Shown here: in pieces, positions 13,440 through 20,769 of the stretch
Layout: the number at the start of each line of letters is the position of its first letter
Position numbering within the stretch: position 1 is the first letter of the stretch
The notes under the pieces: generated by a model
Told to the model about the DNA's origin: nothing
Databases searched by the model: none
Seen by the model: only the letters and a program-made list of their open reading frames with translations
Translations under genes and position numbers: made by a program
Origin: Pseudomonadota bacterium
GTDB taxonomy: Bacteria; Pseudomonadota; Gammaproteobacteria; Steroidobacterales; GCA-2729495
Direction: 5' to 3'
DNA: 46,030 nucleotides
NCBI GenBank assembly: GCA_963204745.1
Contig: CAUJHF010000032.1
Location: 1 to 46,030 of the forward strand

Positions 13440-14333
13440 ATGACATTTAACGACCGGGTTGAGGCTTACATCGCGCGCATCGAAACTGTGCTCGATCACT
13501 ATTTGCCGGCCGAGAGCGTGGCACCGGCCATTCTGCACCGGGCCATGCGCTACTCCGCGCTGAGTGGCGGCAAGCGGATCCGGCCGCTGCTGGTGTACGC
13601 CACGGGTGAAGCGCTCGGCGTATCCGCCGATGTGCTGGATGCGCCGGCGGTCGCCATCGAGCTGATGCATACCTTCTCGCTGATTCACGACGATCTGCCG
13701 GCCATGGACAACGATGATCTGCGCCGGGGCCGGCCTACTGCACATCGCGCTTTCGACGAGGCCACCGCGATCCTGGCTGCGGATGCCATGCAACCGCTCG
13801 CCTTTGAAGTACTGGCTACACATCCGGCGCTGCGCGACCAGCCGGCAATCCAGGTGCAACTGGTCGCCCTGCTGGCGGATGCCTGTGGTTCACGCGGCAT
13901 GACCGGCGGGCAGTCGATGGACATGGAATCGGAAGGCAAACGTCTGGATCCGGCTGAACTCGAGCATATCTACCGGCTGAAGACCGGCTATCTGTTGCGT
14001 GCCAGCGTGTTGTCTGCGGCCCGTTGCTGTGCTGATGTGCCGGTGGCCACACTGCATGCGCTGGAGCGCTTTGTCGATGCGCTGGGGCTCGCCTTCCAGG
14101 TGCGGGACGACATCATGGATATCGAAGGCAGTACCGAAGAAACCGGCAAGACCGGTGGCTCGGATCTCGCCAGCGACAAGGCGACTTACCCGCATCTGTT
14201 CGGTATGGTTCAGGCGCGCGAACGGGCTGACGAGCTGCTGAAGCAGGCGATGGATGCGATTGCAGATGCCGGGCCGGCATATGATGGGTTGCGCTGGGCG
14301 GCGCGCTTTATCGTTCTGCGGCAGCGCGCCTAG
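13440..14333 (+). CDS. ispA: Farnesyl diphosphate synthase
   Basis: Builds C15 farnesyl diphosphate from IPP and DMAPP; 297 aa. It has 'SGGKRIRPLL' (residues 42-51), the first Asp-rich motif 'DDLPAMD' (84-90) preceded by 'THSLIHDD'-like 'TFSLIHDD' as in E. coli IspA, and the second Asp-rich motif 'DDIMD' in 'FQVRDDIMDIEG'. The ATG at 13440 is chosen because 'GGAAAGGA' lies upstream and the protein then begins like IspA; an in-frame start at 13320 would reach into mvaD. Its position beside mevalonate genes suggests that it uses the IPP they make. No dxs or xseB neighbour is present. Confidence 0.92.
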   Translation: MTFNDRVEAYIARIETVLDHYLPAESVAPAILHRAMRYSALSGGKRIRPLLVYATGEALGVSADVLDAPAVAIELMHTFSLIHDDLPAMDNDDLRRGRPTAHRAFDEATAILAADAMQPLAFEVLATHPALRDQPAIQVQLVALLADACGSRGMTGGQSMDMESEGKRLDPAELEHIYRLKTGYLLRASVLSAARCCADVPVATLHALERFVDALGLAFQVRDDIMDIEGSTEETGKTGGSDLASDKATYPHLFGMVQARERADELLKQAMDAIADAGPAYDGLRWAARFIVLRQRA

Positions 14334-14368
14334 CGATGCCGGACCCCGGCTGAAGGCTTGCGAACAGG

Positions 14369-16036
14369 ATGTACACCAGTTTTTTTGGACTGAACGAGAA
14401 GCCATTCTCGATCACGCCTGATCCGCGTTACCTCTATATGAGCGAGCGGCACGCGGAAGCGCTCGCCCATCTCATTTACGGCGTCAGGGAAAGCGGCGGA
14501 TTTATCCAGCTGACTGGCGAAGTCGGTACCGGCAAGACGACCCTGGTGCGCAGTCTGCTGCAGCAGTTGCCCGAGTTCGCCGACGTTGCCGTCGTGCTGA
14601 ACTCGCAACTCTCGCGCATCGAATTCCTGAGCGCCATCTGCGAAGAGTTGCATGTTCCGCTGCCTGAACAGCGCAACAGCGTCAAGGCGCTGACCGACGC
14701 CCTGAACAGCTTCCTGCTGCACAATCACAGCCTGGGACGTCGCACGATCCTGATCGTCGATGAAGCACAGAACCTCCGCCCCGAAGTGCTGGAGCAGGTG
14801 CGTCTGCTCACCAATCTCGAGACAGCCAAGCAGAAACTGTTGCAGATCATCCTGATCGGTCAGCCAGAGCTGCGCGAGCAGCTGGCGCGCAACGACATGC
14901 GACAGCTGGCGCAGCGGATCACCGGCCGTTATCACCTCGAGCCCTTGAGCAGCGAGGAGACCAGCGTCTACGTCGATCACCGGCTGAAGGTGGCCGGCGC
15001 GATCGGGCCGATATTTACCCCGGCTGCCAAGCGCATGCTGTTTCGCCACTCGGGTGGCGTGCCGCGCATGATCAACGTGATTGCAGACCGGGCGCTGCTC
15101 GGCGGCTATACCGGAGAGACGCAGCAGATCACGCCGCAACTGGTGCGCGAGGCTGTGCGCGAGGTTTACGACGAGCCAATGACAGGCTTCAGCTGGCGAC
15201 GGCCCTGGTGGGCGCATCCGGGTGGTCTGCTCGGCGCGGGAATCGCAGGTCTGCTGATCGTTCTCGCCTCCGGGTTTGCCGGCGTACAGTGGCTGCGTGC
15301 AAACCGCGCGCAGGAGGTGGTTGCGGTATCCGGTGTGCCGCCGACCGCCGCAGCACCGGCAAGCGCGGTGCAAAGTGCGCCGGTGACCGGAAAGGACAGC
15401 GAGGTACCGCCGGTACCACTCGGGCCGCTCCTGCATGACAACGCGGACCGGACCGGTACCGACACCGCCTTCGGCGAACTGTTCCGCCTCTGGAATGTCG
15501 ATCTGCACAGCGACTCGAGGCGTCCCTGTGTCCAGGCCGAGGAACGCGGCCTGCATTGCCTGTATCAGCGCGGTACGCTGGAACAGGTGCGGACACTGGG
15601 CCAGCCCGTGATCCTGACGCTGCGCGACCCCGACAGCAATCCGCATCAGGTCGTACTTACCGGGATCGGTGATCGTGCCGCGACACTGGATATCGCAGGT
15701 GCTGAATATCGTGTCGACAGTCAGGAACTTGCACGGTTCTGGTTTGGTGAATATCTGTTGCTGTGGCGACCACAGACCGGGACGGTAACTACCCTTCTGC
15801 CCGGCATGCGCGATCCCGGGGTGCGCTGGCTGCGTGACAGTCTTGCCGTTATCCAGGGGGGTCCCGTTGAACCGGCTGATTCCGAACTGTATGACGAGAA
15901 TCTGGCTGACCGGATACGCGACTATCAGCGTGAGCGTCAGTTACCGGTAGACGGTATTGCCGGACAGGCGACGCAGGCAGCAATCAACGTCGAAGTCAGC
16001 AGCGGCGATATGCCGCGACTGGCACAGACCGACTAG
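14369..16036 (+). CDS. gspA: GspA/ExeA-type AAA ATPase
   Basis: 555-aa inner-membrane ATPase that, with GspB, helps the type II secretion secretin assemble through peptidoglycan. It begins 'MYTSFFGLNEKPFSITPDPRYLYMS', split by family as the ExeA start, with Walker A 'GEVGTGKTT' (near residue 52) and Walker B 'TILIVDEAQN'. A single TM segment lies about residues 285-305 ('LLGAGIAGLLIVLASGF'). The periplasmic part holds a C39-like region and a C-terminal peptidoglycan-binding domain ('LADRIRDYQRERQLPVDGIA'). gspB follows after 31 bp. No other gsp gene is in the window. Confidence 0.9.
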   Translation: MYTSFFGLNEKPFSITPDPRYLYMSERHAEALAHLIYGVRESGGFIQLTGEVGTGKTTLVRSLLQQLPEFADVAVVLNSQLSRIEFLSAICEELHVPLPEQRNSVKALTDALNSFLLHNHSLGRRTILIVDEAQNLRPEVLEQVRLLTNLETAKQKLLQIILIGQPELREQLARNDMRQLAQRITGRYHLEPLSSEETSVYVDHRLKVAGAIGPIFTPAAKRMLFRHSGGVPRMINVIADRALLGGYTGETQQITPQLVREAVREVYDEPMTGFSWRRPWWAHPGGLLGAGIAGLLIVLASGFAGVQWLRANRAQEVVAVSGVPPTAAAPASAVQSAPVTGKDSEVPPVPLGPLLHDNADRTGTDTAFGELFRLWNVDLHSDSRRPCVQAEERGLHCLYQRGTLEQVRTLGQPVILTLRDPDSNPHQVVLTGIGDRAATLDIAGAEYRVDSQELARFWFGEYLLLWRPQTGTVTTLLPGMRDPGVRWLRDSLAVIQGGPVEPADSELYDENLADRIRDYQRERQLPVDGIAGQATQAAINVEVSSGDMPRLAQTD

Positions 16037-16067
16037 CCCCGATCAAGCAGCATGGTGTGGCCCGTCA

Positions 16068-16736
16068 ATGTCATTCATCCTTGATGCCCTGAGGAAAAGC
16101 GATGCCGAGCGGCAGCGCGGCGCCGCGCCCGGACTGGCCGATGCGCGTTATGCGACGCATCGCGGCCGGCGCAGTATCTGGGTCCCGCTGCTCGCGGTGG
16201 TGCTCGTGGCAAATATCGGCTTCATGGCCTGGCTCTGGTATGGGCGGCCCGGGGGGTCCACGCCGGACGGCTCGGCCAGCTCAGCCGTGCCCGTGCCCGC
16301 TCCCGCAGAGGTGCCCGCACCCGCGCCGGTCGTCCGTGCACTGGCGCGTGAGACGACACCGGTGGAGCCGGTGGTTGCGCCGGAAGTGGAACGCGATTTG
16401 CCCGCAGAACCGTCCGCGATGCAGACGCCCGAGGGCCCGGCGGCGGTCGCCCTGCCGCCTGCAGGGAAACCGTCGTCGCCCGCCTCAAAGATTATCGCTG
16501 ATCCTGCGCTGCCGACTGTCGAGCAGCTGATCAGTGCGGGTACGCTGGATCTGCCGCTGCTCAATCTGGATCTGCTGGTCTACAACGACACACCGGCCGT
16601 TCGTTTTGTGGTGATCAATGGCCGCAAATACCGGGAAGGCGCCCAGCTGACGGAAGGGCCGACGCTTGAAAGCATAACGCCCGATGGAGCGATCCTCGCA
16701 AGCCGGGGACAGCGCTTCACGCTAAACCGCAAATAG
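16068..16736 (+). CDS. gspB: GspB/ExeB-type general secretion protein
   Basis: 222 aa, partner of GspA. The start 'MSFILDALRKSDAERQRG' is the family signature and fixes the ATG at 16068. One TM segment lies about residues 38-56 ('VPLLAVVLVANIGFMAWLW'), then a Pro/Ala-rich linker (about 60-150) that spans periplasm, and a C-terminal T2SSB-like domain ending 'ITPDGAILASRGQRFTLNRK'. That domain includes 'LDLLVYNDTPAVRFVVINGR'. It is the second gene of the gspA-gspB unit and is convergent with the ABC permease gene. Confidence 0.88.
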   Translation: MSFILDALRKSDAERQRGAAPGLADARYATHRGRRSIWVPLLAVVLVANIGFMAWLWYGRPGGSTPDGSASSAVPVPAPAEVPAPAPVVRALARETTPVEPVVAPEVERDLPAEPSAMQTPEGPAAVALPPAGKPSSPASKIIADPALPTVEQLISAGTLDLPLLNLDLLVYNDTPAVRFVVINGRKYREGAQLTEGPTLESITPDGAILASRGQRFTLNRK

Positions 16737-16760
16737 GCGTCTGGCAGCGCTCCGCTCGCC

Positions 16761-17534
16761 CTATTCGCGGATCCGCGTGCCGCGCTCGAGCAGCATGACG
16801 CAGACCGCGAACAGCACCGCGAGACTCACCAGCATCATCGCGAAGGCCGCGCCTATATCGATATCGGATACCCCGAGCATGCCGTAACGGAAGGCATTCA
16901 CGATGTACAGGATCGGATTGAGCTTCGACAGCTGCTGCGCAAGATCAGGCAGCAGCGCAATCGAATAGAACACTCCGCCCAGGTAGGTCAGTGGCTGAAG
17001 CACGAACGAGGGGATGATCGAGATATCGTCGAAGTGCTTCGCGAGGATGCCGTTGATCAGGCCGGCAAGCGAGAAAATTGCCGCGCAGAGCAGGAATACC
17101 GATGCTGTGGTCAGCGGATGAACCAGCGGCAGCGGCGTAAAGAGCCTTGCAACGACAGCGACCATCAGCCCCACCAGCACGCCGCGCACGATACCGCCTG
17201 CCATGTGCCCGAGCACAATGGTCGCCGCCGACATTGGTGCGACCAGCATTTCCTCCAGGTGCCGGTGAATCTTTGCCGAAAAAAAAGATGAAACGACGTT
17301 GCCGTAGGAGTTGGTGATGACCGCCATCATGATCAGCCCGGGAGCGATGTACTGTCGGTAGTCGAAGCCACCCATCTGGCCGATGCGTGAGCCGATCAGA
17401 TTGCCGAAGATCAGGAAGTAGAGGCCCATGTTGATCGCCGGAGGCAGTACGGTCTGAAGCCAGATACGTACCACACGGTCATATTCCTTGCGCGACAGTG
17501 TCGCGAGTGCGATCGCCTGTTGGCTGAGGCTCAC
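16761..17534 (-). CDS. ABC-2 type transporter permease
   Basis: 257-aa integral membrane protein with about six TM segments and the ABC-2 membrane fold. It begins 'LATLSRKEYDRVVRIWLQTV' and has the coupling region 'FSAKIHRHLEEMLVAPMSAA', typical of YadH/NodJ-like permeases. Its start overlaps the ATPase stop by 4 bp, so the two form one exporter. Substrate is not evident; YadGH-like exporters are linked to polysaccharide or drug export. Confidence 0.88.
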   Translation of the reverse strand: MSLSQQAIALATLSRKEYDRVVRIWLQTVLPPAINMGLYFLIFGNLIGSRIGQMGGFDYRQYIAPGLIMMAVITNSYGNVVSSFFSAKIHRHLEEMLVAPMSAATIVLGHMAGGIVRGVLVGLMVAVVARLFTPLPLVHPLTTASVFLLCAAIFSLAGLINGILAKHFDDISIIPSFVLQPLTYLGGVFYSIALLPDLAQQLSKLNPILYIVNAFRYGMLGVSDIDIGAAFAMMLVSLAVLFAVCVMLLERGTRIRE

Positions 17535-18481
17535 TGCAACGCCTCCTCGATGCGCCCCGCGGGCGTCCGGTCCTTCCGTTCGGTGAGCTTCATGAACAGT
17601 TCTTCCAGGCGGTTCGCCTTGTTGCGCAAACTCACGACCTCCAGTCCGGCAGCCGACAATTCGGCGAACAGCTCGTTGAGCGGCCGCGACCGGGGTACGG
17701 CGACCTCGATCTCGTGATCAGAAACCTGCCGGGCATCGAAGCCCGGCAGGGCCGGCAGAAAAGTGATCGCTTCGCGCAGGGTGAGCAGGAAGTCCTGCTG
17801 CTGCAACCGGGCCAGCACGGTGGCCATGCGATCATCGACGACCACGCGCCCGTGGTCGATGATCGCTACGTGCCGGCAAAGGTTCTCGGCTTCCTCAAGA
17901 TAGTGCGTGGTCAGAATGATGGTGGTGCCCGCCGCATTGGTTTCGCGCAGGAACTCCCACATGGAACGGCGAATCTCTATGTCCACACCAGCCGTCGGTT
18001 CATCGAGTATCAGCAGCTCCGGTTCATGCATCAGCGCCCGCGCGATCATCAGCCGGCGCTTCATGCCGCCGGAAAGCGTACGCGCGGAATCATGGCGTTT
18101 GTCCCAGAGCTGCAGTTGGCGGAGACAGATTTCGGCGCGTCGCCGGGCGCGGGCGGGCGGCACGCCGTAAAAGCCCGCCTGGTTGACGACGATGTTACTG
18201 ACCTTGTCCCAGAGATTGAGGTTGATCTCCTGCGGTACCACACCGATGGCCGATTTCACGGCGTTCAGTTCGCGGTCGAGATCGTGGCCGAATACGCTGA
18301 CCTCACCGCTGGTCTTCCTTACCAGCGAGGTGACGATACCGATAAGGCTGGTCTTGCCGGCGCCGTTTGGCCCCAGCAGGGCGCAGAAGTCGCCGCGCGG
18401 AACATCGAGATCAATGCCGGCGAGGGCCTGAACGCCGTTGGCGTAGACCTTTACGAGCTGACGGACAGACAAGGCATGCAT
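17531..18481 (-). CDS. ABC transporter ATP-binding protein (ABC-2 exporter)
   Basis: 316 aa. It has Walker A 'GPNGAGKTS', signature 'LSGGMKRRLMIARAL', Walker B 'LLILDEPTAGVD' and H-loop 'LTTHYLEEAENL'. It resembles YadG: the core is followed by an about 80-residue C-terminal domain ('LPGFDARQVSDHEIEVAVPR') usual in ABC-2 ATPases. It energises the permease encoded just downstream. The FlhD-like gene ends 22 bp upstream on the same strand, so the three could share a transcript. Confidence 0.92.
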   Translation of the reverse strand: MHALSVRQLVKVYANGVQALAGIDLDVPRGDFCALLGPNGAGKTSLIGIVTSLVRKTSGEVSVFGHDLDRELNAVKSAIGVVPQEINLNLWDKVSNIVVNQAGFYGVPPARARRRAEICLRQLQLWDKRHDSARTLSGGMKRRLMIARALMHEPELLILDEPTAGVDIEIRRSMWEFLRETNAAGTTIILTTHYLEEAENLCRHVAIIDHGRVVVDDRMATVLARLQQQDFLLTLREAITFLPALPGFDARQVSDHEIEVAVPRSRPLNELFAELSAAGLEVVSLRNKANRLEELFMKLTERKDRTPAGRIEEALQ

Positions 18482-18503
18482 GGCGCGGCATTGTGCCTGT
18501 CCC

Positions 18504-19166
18504 TCAGTGCTTTGTGGGCGGTCGATGCAGCTTGTCGCGCTGCGTTCCGGACAGGGGTACGCGCTGTACCAGCGTGAGCTGTACTGCCGACAGATGCGTT
18601 GCAGCCATCAGCTGCGCATCGCCGCTTGATGCCGCCCGAAGCAGATCCGGCCAGAGCCGGGGATGACGGCAGAAGCGCGCCTCCAGGCATTCGGTGGCCG
18701 TGACGGCCGCCCGCTGCAGTTCGCCGAAGGCTGCGCCCGACAGGCCATCGAGATCGTGCAGGCCGGGGCCAATGCAGAGCACCGCGAGCAAACGGTCCTC
18801 GCGGGCGGCATGCCAGAGCCAGGCGAGCAGCGATGCTGCAAACAGGCGGGCGGGTTCGGCCAGCGCGGCGGGAAATGGTGCCGCGCCGGCCGCAGAAGAT
18901 TCAGCGACCCCGCGCGCACTGCGCGCCGGGGGCAGCACCCTGAAGCTGGCCAGCAGGCAGGGCGTGCTGGCGATGCTGTCGAGCTGGCTTGGGCTCAGGC
19001 TGGCCAGGCGCTGGCGCAGCGAGGCCTCCAGCCCGAAAACGAGCGGCTGGAGGCCTCCCTCCCGGAGCAACTCCAGAAATTCGCGATTAAAGCCATAGAT
19101 CTCGGTGCCGAGGCGCGTTTCAGGCCACTTTCCGGTCATTTGACGCATTCCAATATGGGCTGACAT
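18504..19166 (-). CDS. FlhD-like protein, possibly with two FlhD-like domains
   Basis: 220 aa. Residues about 21-78 follow the FlhD pattern: 'EIYGFNREFLELLREGG' aligns by eye with FlhD's 'IYDINLSYLLLAQRL', and 'LASLSPSQLDSIASTPCLLASFR' with '[23 protein letters not shown]' (each longer than needed, so compare in parts). FlhD is normally about 105-115 aa. Here a second half (about 105-185) has a similar rhythm, ending 'FGELQRAAVTATECLEARF', and may be a degenerate second FlhD-like copy. The neighbour across a 94-bp gap is FlhC-like and divergent, which supports the call. No flagellar genes are nearby, so the target genes are unknown. This is recognition by eye, not a database match. Confidence 0.55.
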   Translation of the reverse strand: MSAHIGMRQMTGKWPETRLGTEIYGFNREFLELLREGGLQPLVFGLEASLRQRLASLSPSQLDSIASTPCLLASFRVLPPARSARGVAESSAAGAAPFPAALAEPARLFAASLLAWLWHAAREDRLLAVLCIGPGLHDLDGLSGAAFGELQRAAVTATECLEARFCRHPRLWPDLLRAASSGDAQLMAATHLSAVQLTLVQRVPLSGTQRDKLHRPPTKH

Positions 19167-19173
19167 AACTACT

Positions 19174-19240
19174 ATATTTGGTCCCAGCAGGACAAATATA
19201 CAGGCAATATGCTGAGATTCGGTCCGAATGGACCAAATAT
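19174..19240. promoter_or_regulatory. Repeated operator-like motifs between flhD-like and flhC-like genes
   Basis: ATATTTGGTCC at 19174-19184 and its exact reverse complement GGACCAAATAT at 19230-19240 frame the gap. Between them lie GGACAAATATA (from 19190), one base short of another inverted copy, and a near-palindrome ATTCGGTCCGAAT (19217-19229). Four related half-sites in 67 bp of a divergent gap look like a control region for both genes. The regulator is unknown; autoregulation is an inference. Confidence 0.55.
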
Positions 19241-19260
19241 GGTAAAAACCAGAGGTATAT

Positions 19261-19815
19261 ATGCGCGCTACAGATGACCGCTATGCCACCGAGCGTGACC
19301 GCTTCGATCTCGCTGTTCGCATGATTCGCCACGAGGCACGTACCGGCACGATTCGCCTGTGTACGGGCTTTACGGAAGACCGGATCCGGAAAATCTATGC
19401 CAGCTATTTCCCGGGTGAGCGCAACACCGTGCGCCGGCGACGCGGCAAGACGCCCAGCCAGATCGCACCTTTCGTGACCACCGCGCAGCGCCAGGGAGAG
19501 GCGAGCCTGATTGCCGGCCTGCTGGTCCACAGCAGGGTTGCCGAAATCGATGCCTCCGGCCGGAGCCTGCGCGCAGTGAATGTTCCGCCCAACGTCATGG
19601 GCTGTCGCTTTTGCGACGCCTATGAGGCCTATTTGTATCTGCACTATCGGCCACAGCTCTCCTTTGAATGGGCGTGGAATCTGCTCAGGTCGCTGGTGCG
19701 CACGCATGAACTCCAGCTGGCCTGGTGCGCGCTGTGCGATGGTTCCTATGTGCGTGATGCCTATGCGCTGGACTACGAGCGTTGCCCGTTTTGCGAAGTC
19801 AAAGATCACGGGTAA
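19261..19815 (+). CDS. FlhC-like transcriptional regulator
   Basis: 184 aa, similar in length to FlhC (about 190). The N-terminal 'RFDLAVRMIRHEARTGTI' and 'TEDRIRKIYASYFPG' match the FlhC pattern ('IQLAMELITLGAR', 'SRGRLIKLYKELRG'). The C-terminal 'AYEAYLYLHY', 'FEWAWNLLRSLV' and 'LQLAWCALC' follow FlhC's 'AYRLYLEQ', 'LTRAWTLVRF' and 'LQLSSCNCC'. Cysteines 156, 159, 175 and 178 give Cx2C-x15-Cx2C, near-identical to the zinc site of E. coli FlhC (Cx2C-x16-Cx2C). FlhC binds DNA with FlhD. The gene is divergent from the FlhD-like gene instead of following it in an operon. The AGAGG ribosome site is 6 bp upstream. Confidence 0.62.
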   Translation: MRATDDRYATERDRFDLAVRMIRHEARTGTIRLCTGFTEDRIRKIYASYFPGERNTVRRRRGKTPSQIAPFVTTAQRQGEASLIAGLLVHSRVAEIDASGRSLRAVNVPPNVMGCRFCDAYEAYLYLHYRPQLSFEWAWNLLRSLVRTHELQLAWCALCDGSYVRDAYALDYERCPFCEVKDHG

Positions 19816-19824
19816 CCTGCGGCC

Positions 19825-20769
19825 ATGACTATCACCAGGCTCACTTTCAGTGGTGCCGGTATCGAGCGCATGGCGGAACTCCGCCAGCTTCCGGAGGCGC
19901 TGGCTGCCGCTTTTGCCGAGACTGAAACCCGATTTCTGCCGGTCTGGCAGTCGCGTTGCCTGGTGCGTGACGGATTCGTGGCCGACTGTCGTCGCGAAGA
20001 GCTGGAGCTGGTTGCCACGGGGCACGAGACCATGGTGTTTCTGGGCCGGCGCGCCGGCCGCGCGCTGTTTGCCGTGGGATTGCGCGGTGAAGCTCCGCCA
20101 GGCGGGCTGCCCGGCGCGACATTTCTCGGCCTGCGCGAGATTGCGAGCCAGGTCAGTGAGCCCGACGCGGCTCTGCTGGCCTACGCGCGGGCCATGATCC
20201 TCTGGCAGGAACGTCATCGCCATTGCGGTGTCTGCGGTGCGCCAAACCAGCCGGCCGAGGGCGGCTTTGTCATGGCCTGCAGCGATGAATCCTGTGCGCA
20301 GCGCTGCTTTCCGCGCATCGATCCGGCAGTGATCGTGCTCGTACACCGGGGTGAGCAGTGCCTGCTCGGCCGACAGGCCAGCTGGGCAGAGGGCCGTTTT
20401 TCGACCATCGCCGGCTTCGTCGAGCCGGGTGAGACGCTGGAAGAAGCGGTGATCCGCGAGGTCCGCGAAGAAACCGATATTGTCGTGGCCGACGCGGTCT
20501 ATCTGGCTTCGCAGCCGTGGCCGTTTCCTTCGGCGCTCATGCTCGGTTTCCATGCCGAGGCGCGCAGCAGTGATATCCGCCTTAACGATGGCGAACTCAT
20601 CGAAGCGCGATGGCTGTCGCGCGCCGACATTATCGCGGGCCGCGTGAGCCTGCCGCCGCCGATTTCGATCGCGTTCCGGCTGATCGAGAGCTGGTTCGAC
20701 CAGGTTCCGGGACCAGGTCTTGCCAGTCTCGTCGCGGACCGGGCTGGCGCCGAATCAAGGCGTGCCTGA
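19825..20769 (+). CDS. nudC: NAD(+) diphosphatase / NADH pyrophosphatase NudC
   Basis: Nudix hydrolase that cleaves NAD(H), and in the known family removes NAD caps from RNA; 314 aa. It has a zinc-ribbon ('HCGVCGAPN' and 'ACSDESCAQRCFPRIDP'), then the Nudix box 'GFVEPGETLEEAVIREVREE', and the NudC hallmark 'SQPWPFPSALMLGF'. The Nudix box ends 'EETDI' where the consensus has Gly before the last hydrophobic residue; the catalytic Glu residues are kept. It starts 9 bp after the FlhC-like gene and its stop abuts the hemY stop. Confidence 0.93.
   Translation: MTITRLTFSGAGIERMAELRQLPEALAAAFAETETRFLPVWQSRCLVRDGFVADCRREELELVATGHETMVFLGRRAGRALFAVGLRGEAPPGGLPGATFLGLREIASQVSEPDAALLAYARAMILWQERHRHCGVCGAPNQPAEGGFVMACSDESCAQRCFPRIDPAVIVLVHRGEQCLLGRQASWAEGRFSTIAGFVEPGETLEEAVIREVREETDIVVADAVYLASQPWPFPSALMLGFHAEARSSDIRLNDGELIEARWLSRADIIAGRVSLPPPISIAFRLIESWFDQVPGPGLASLVADRAGAESRRA

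Noticed and set aside
19120..20553. Long 477-codon open frame on the minus strand
   Set aside because: It lies opposite nudC and the FlhC-like gene, both of which have clear motifs; its translation is rich in Arg, His and Gln and looks like a high-GC shadow.
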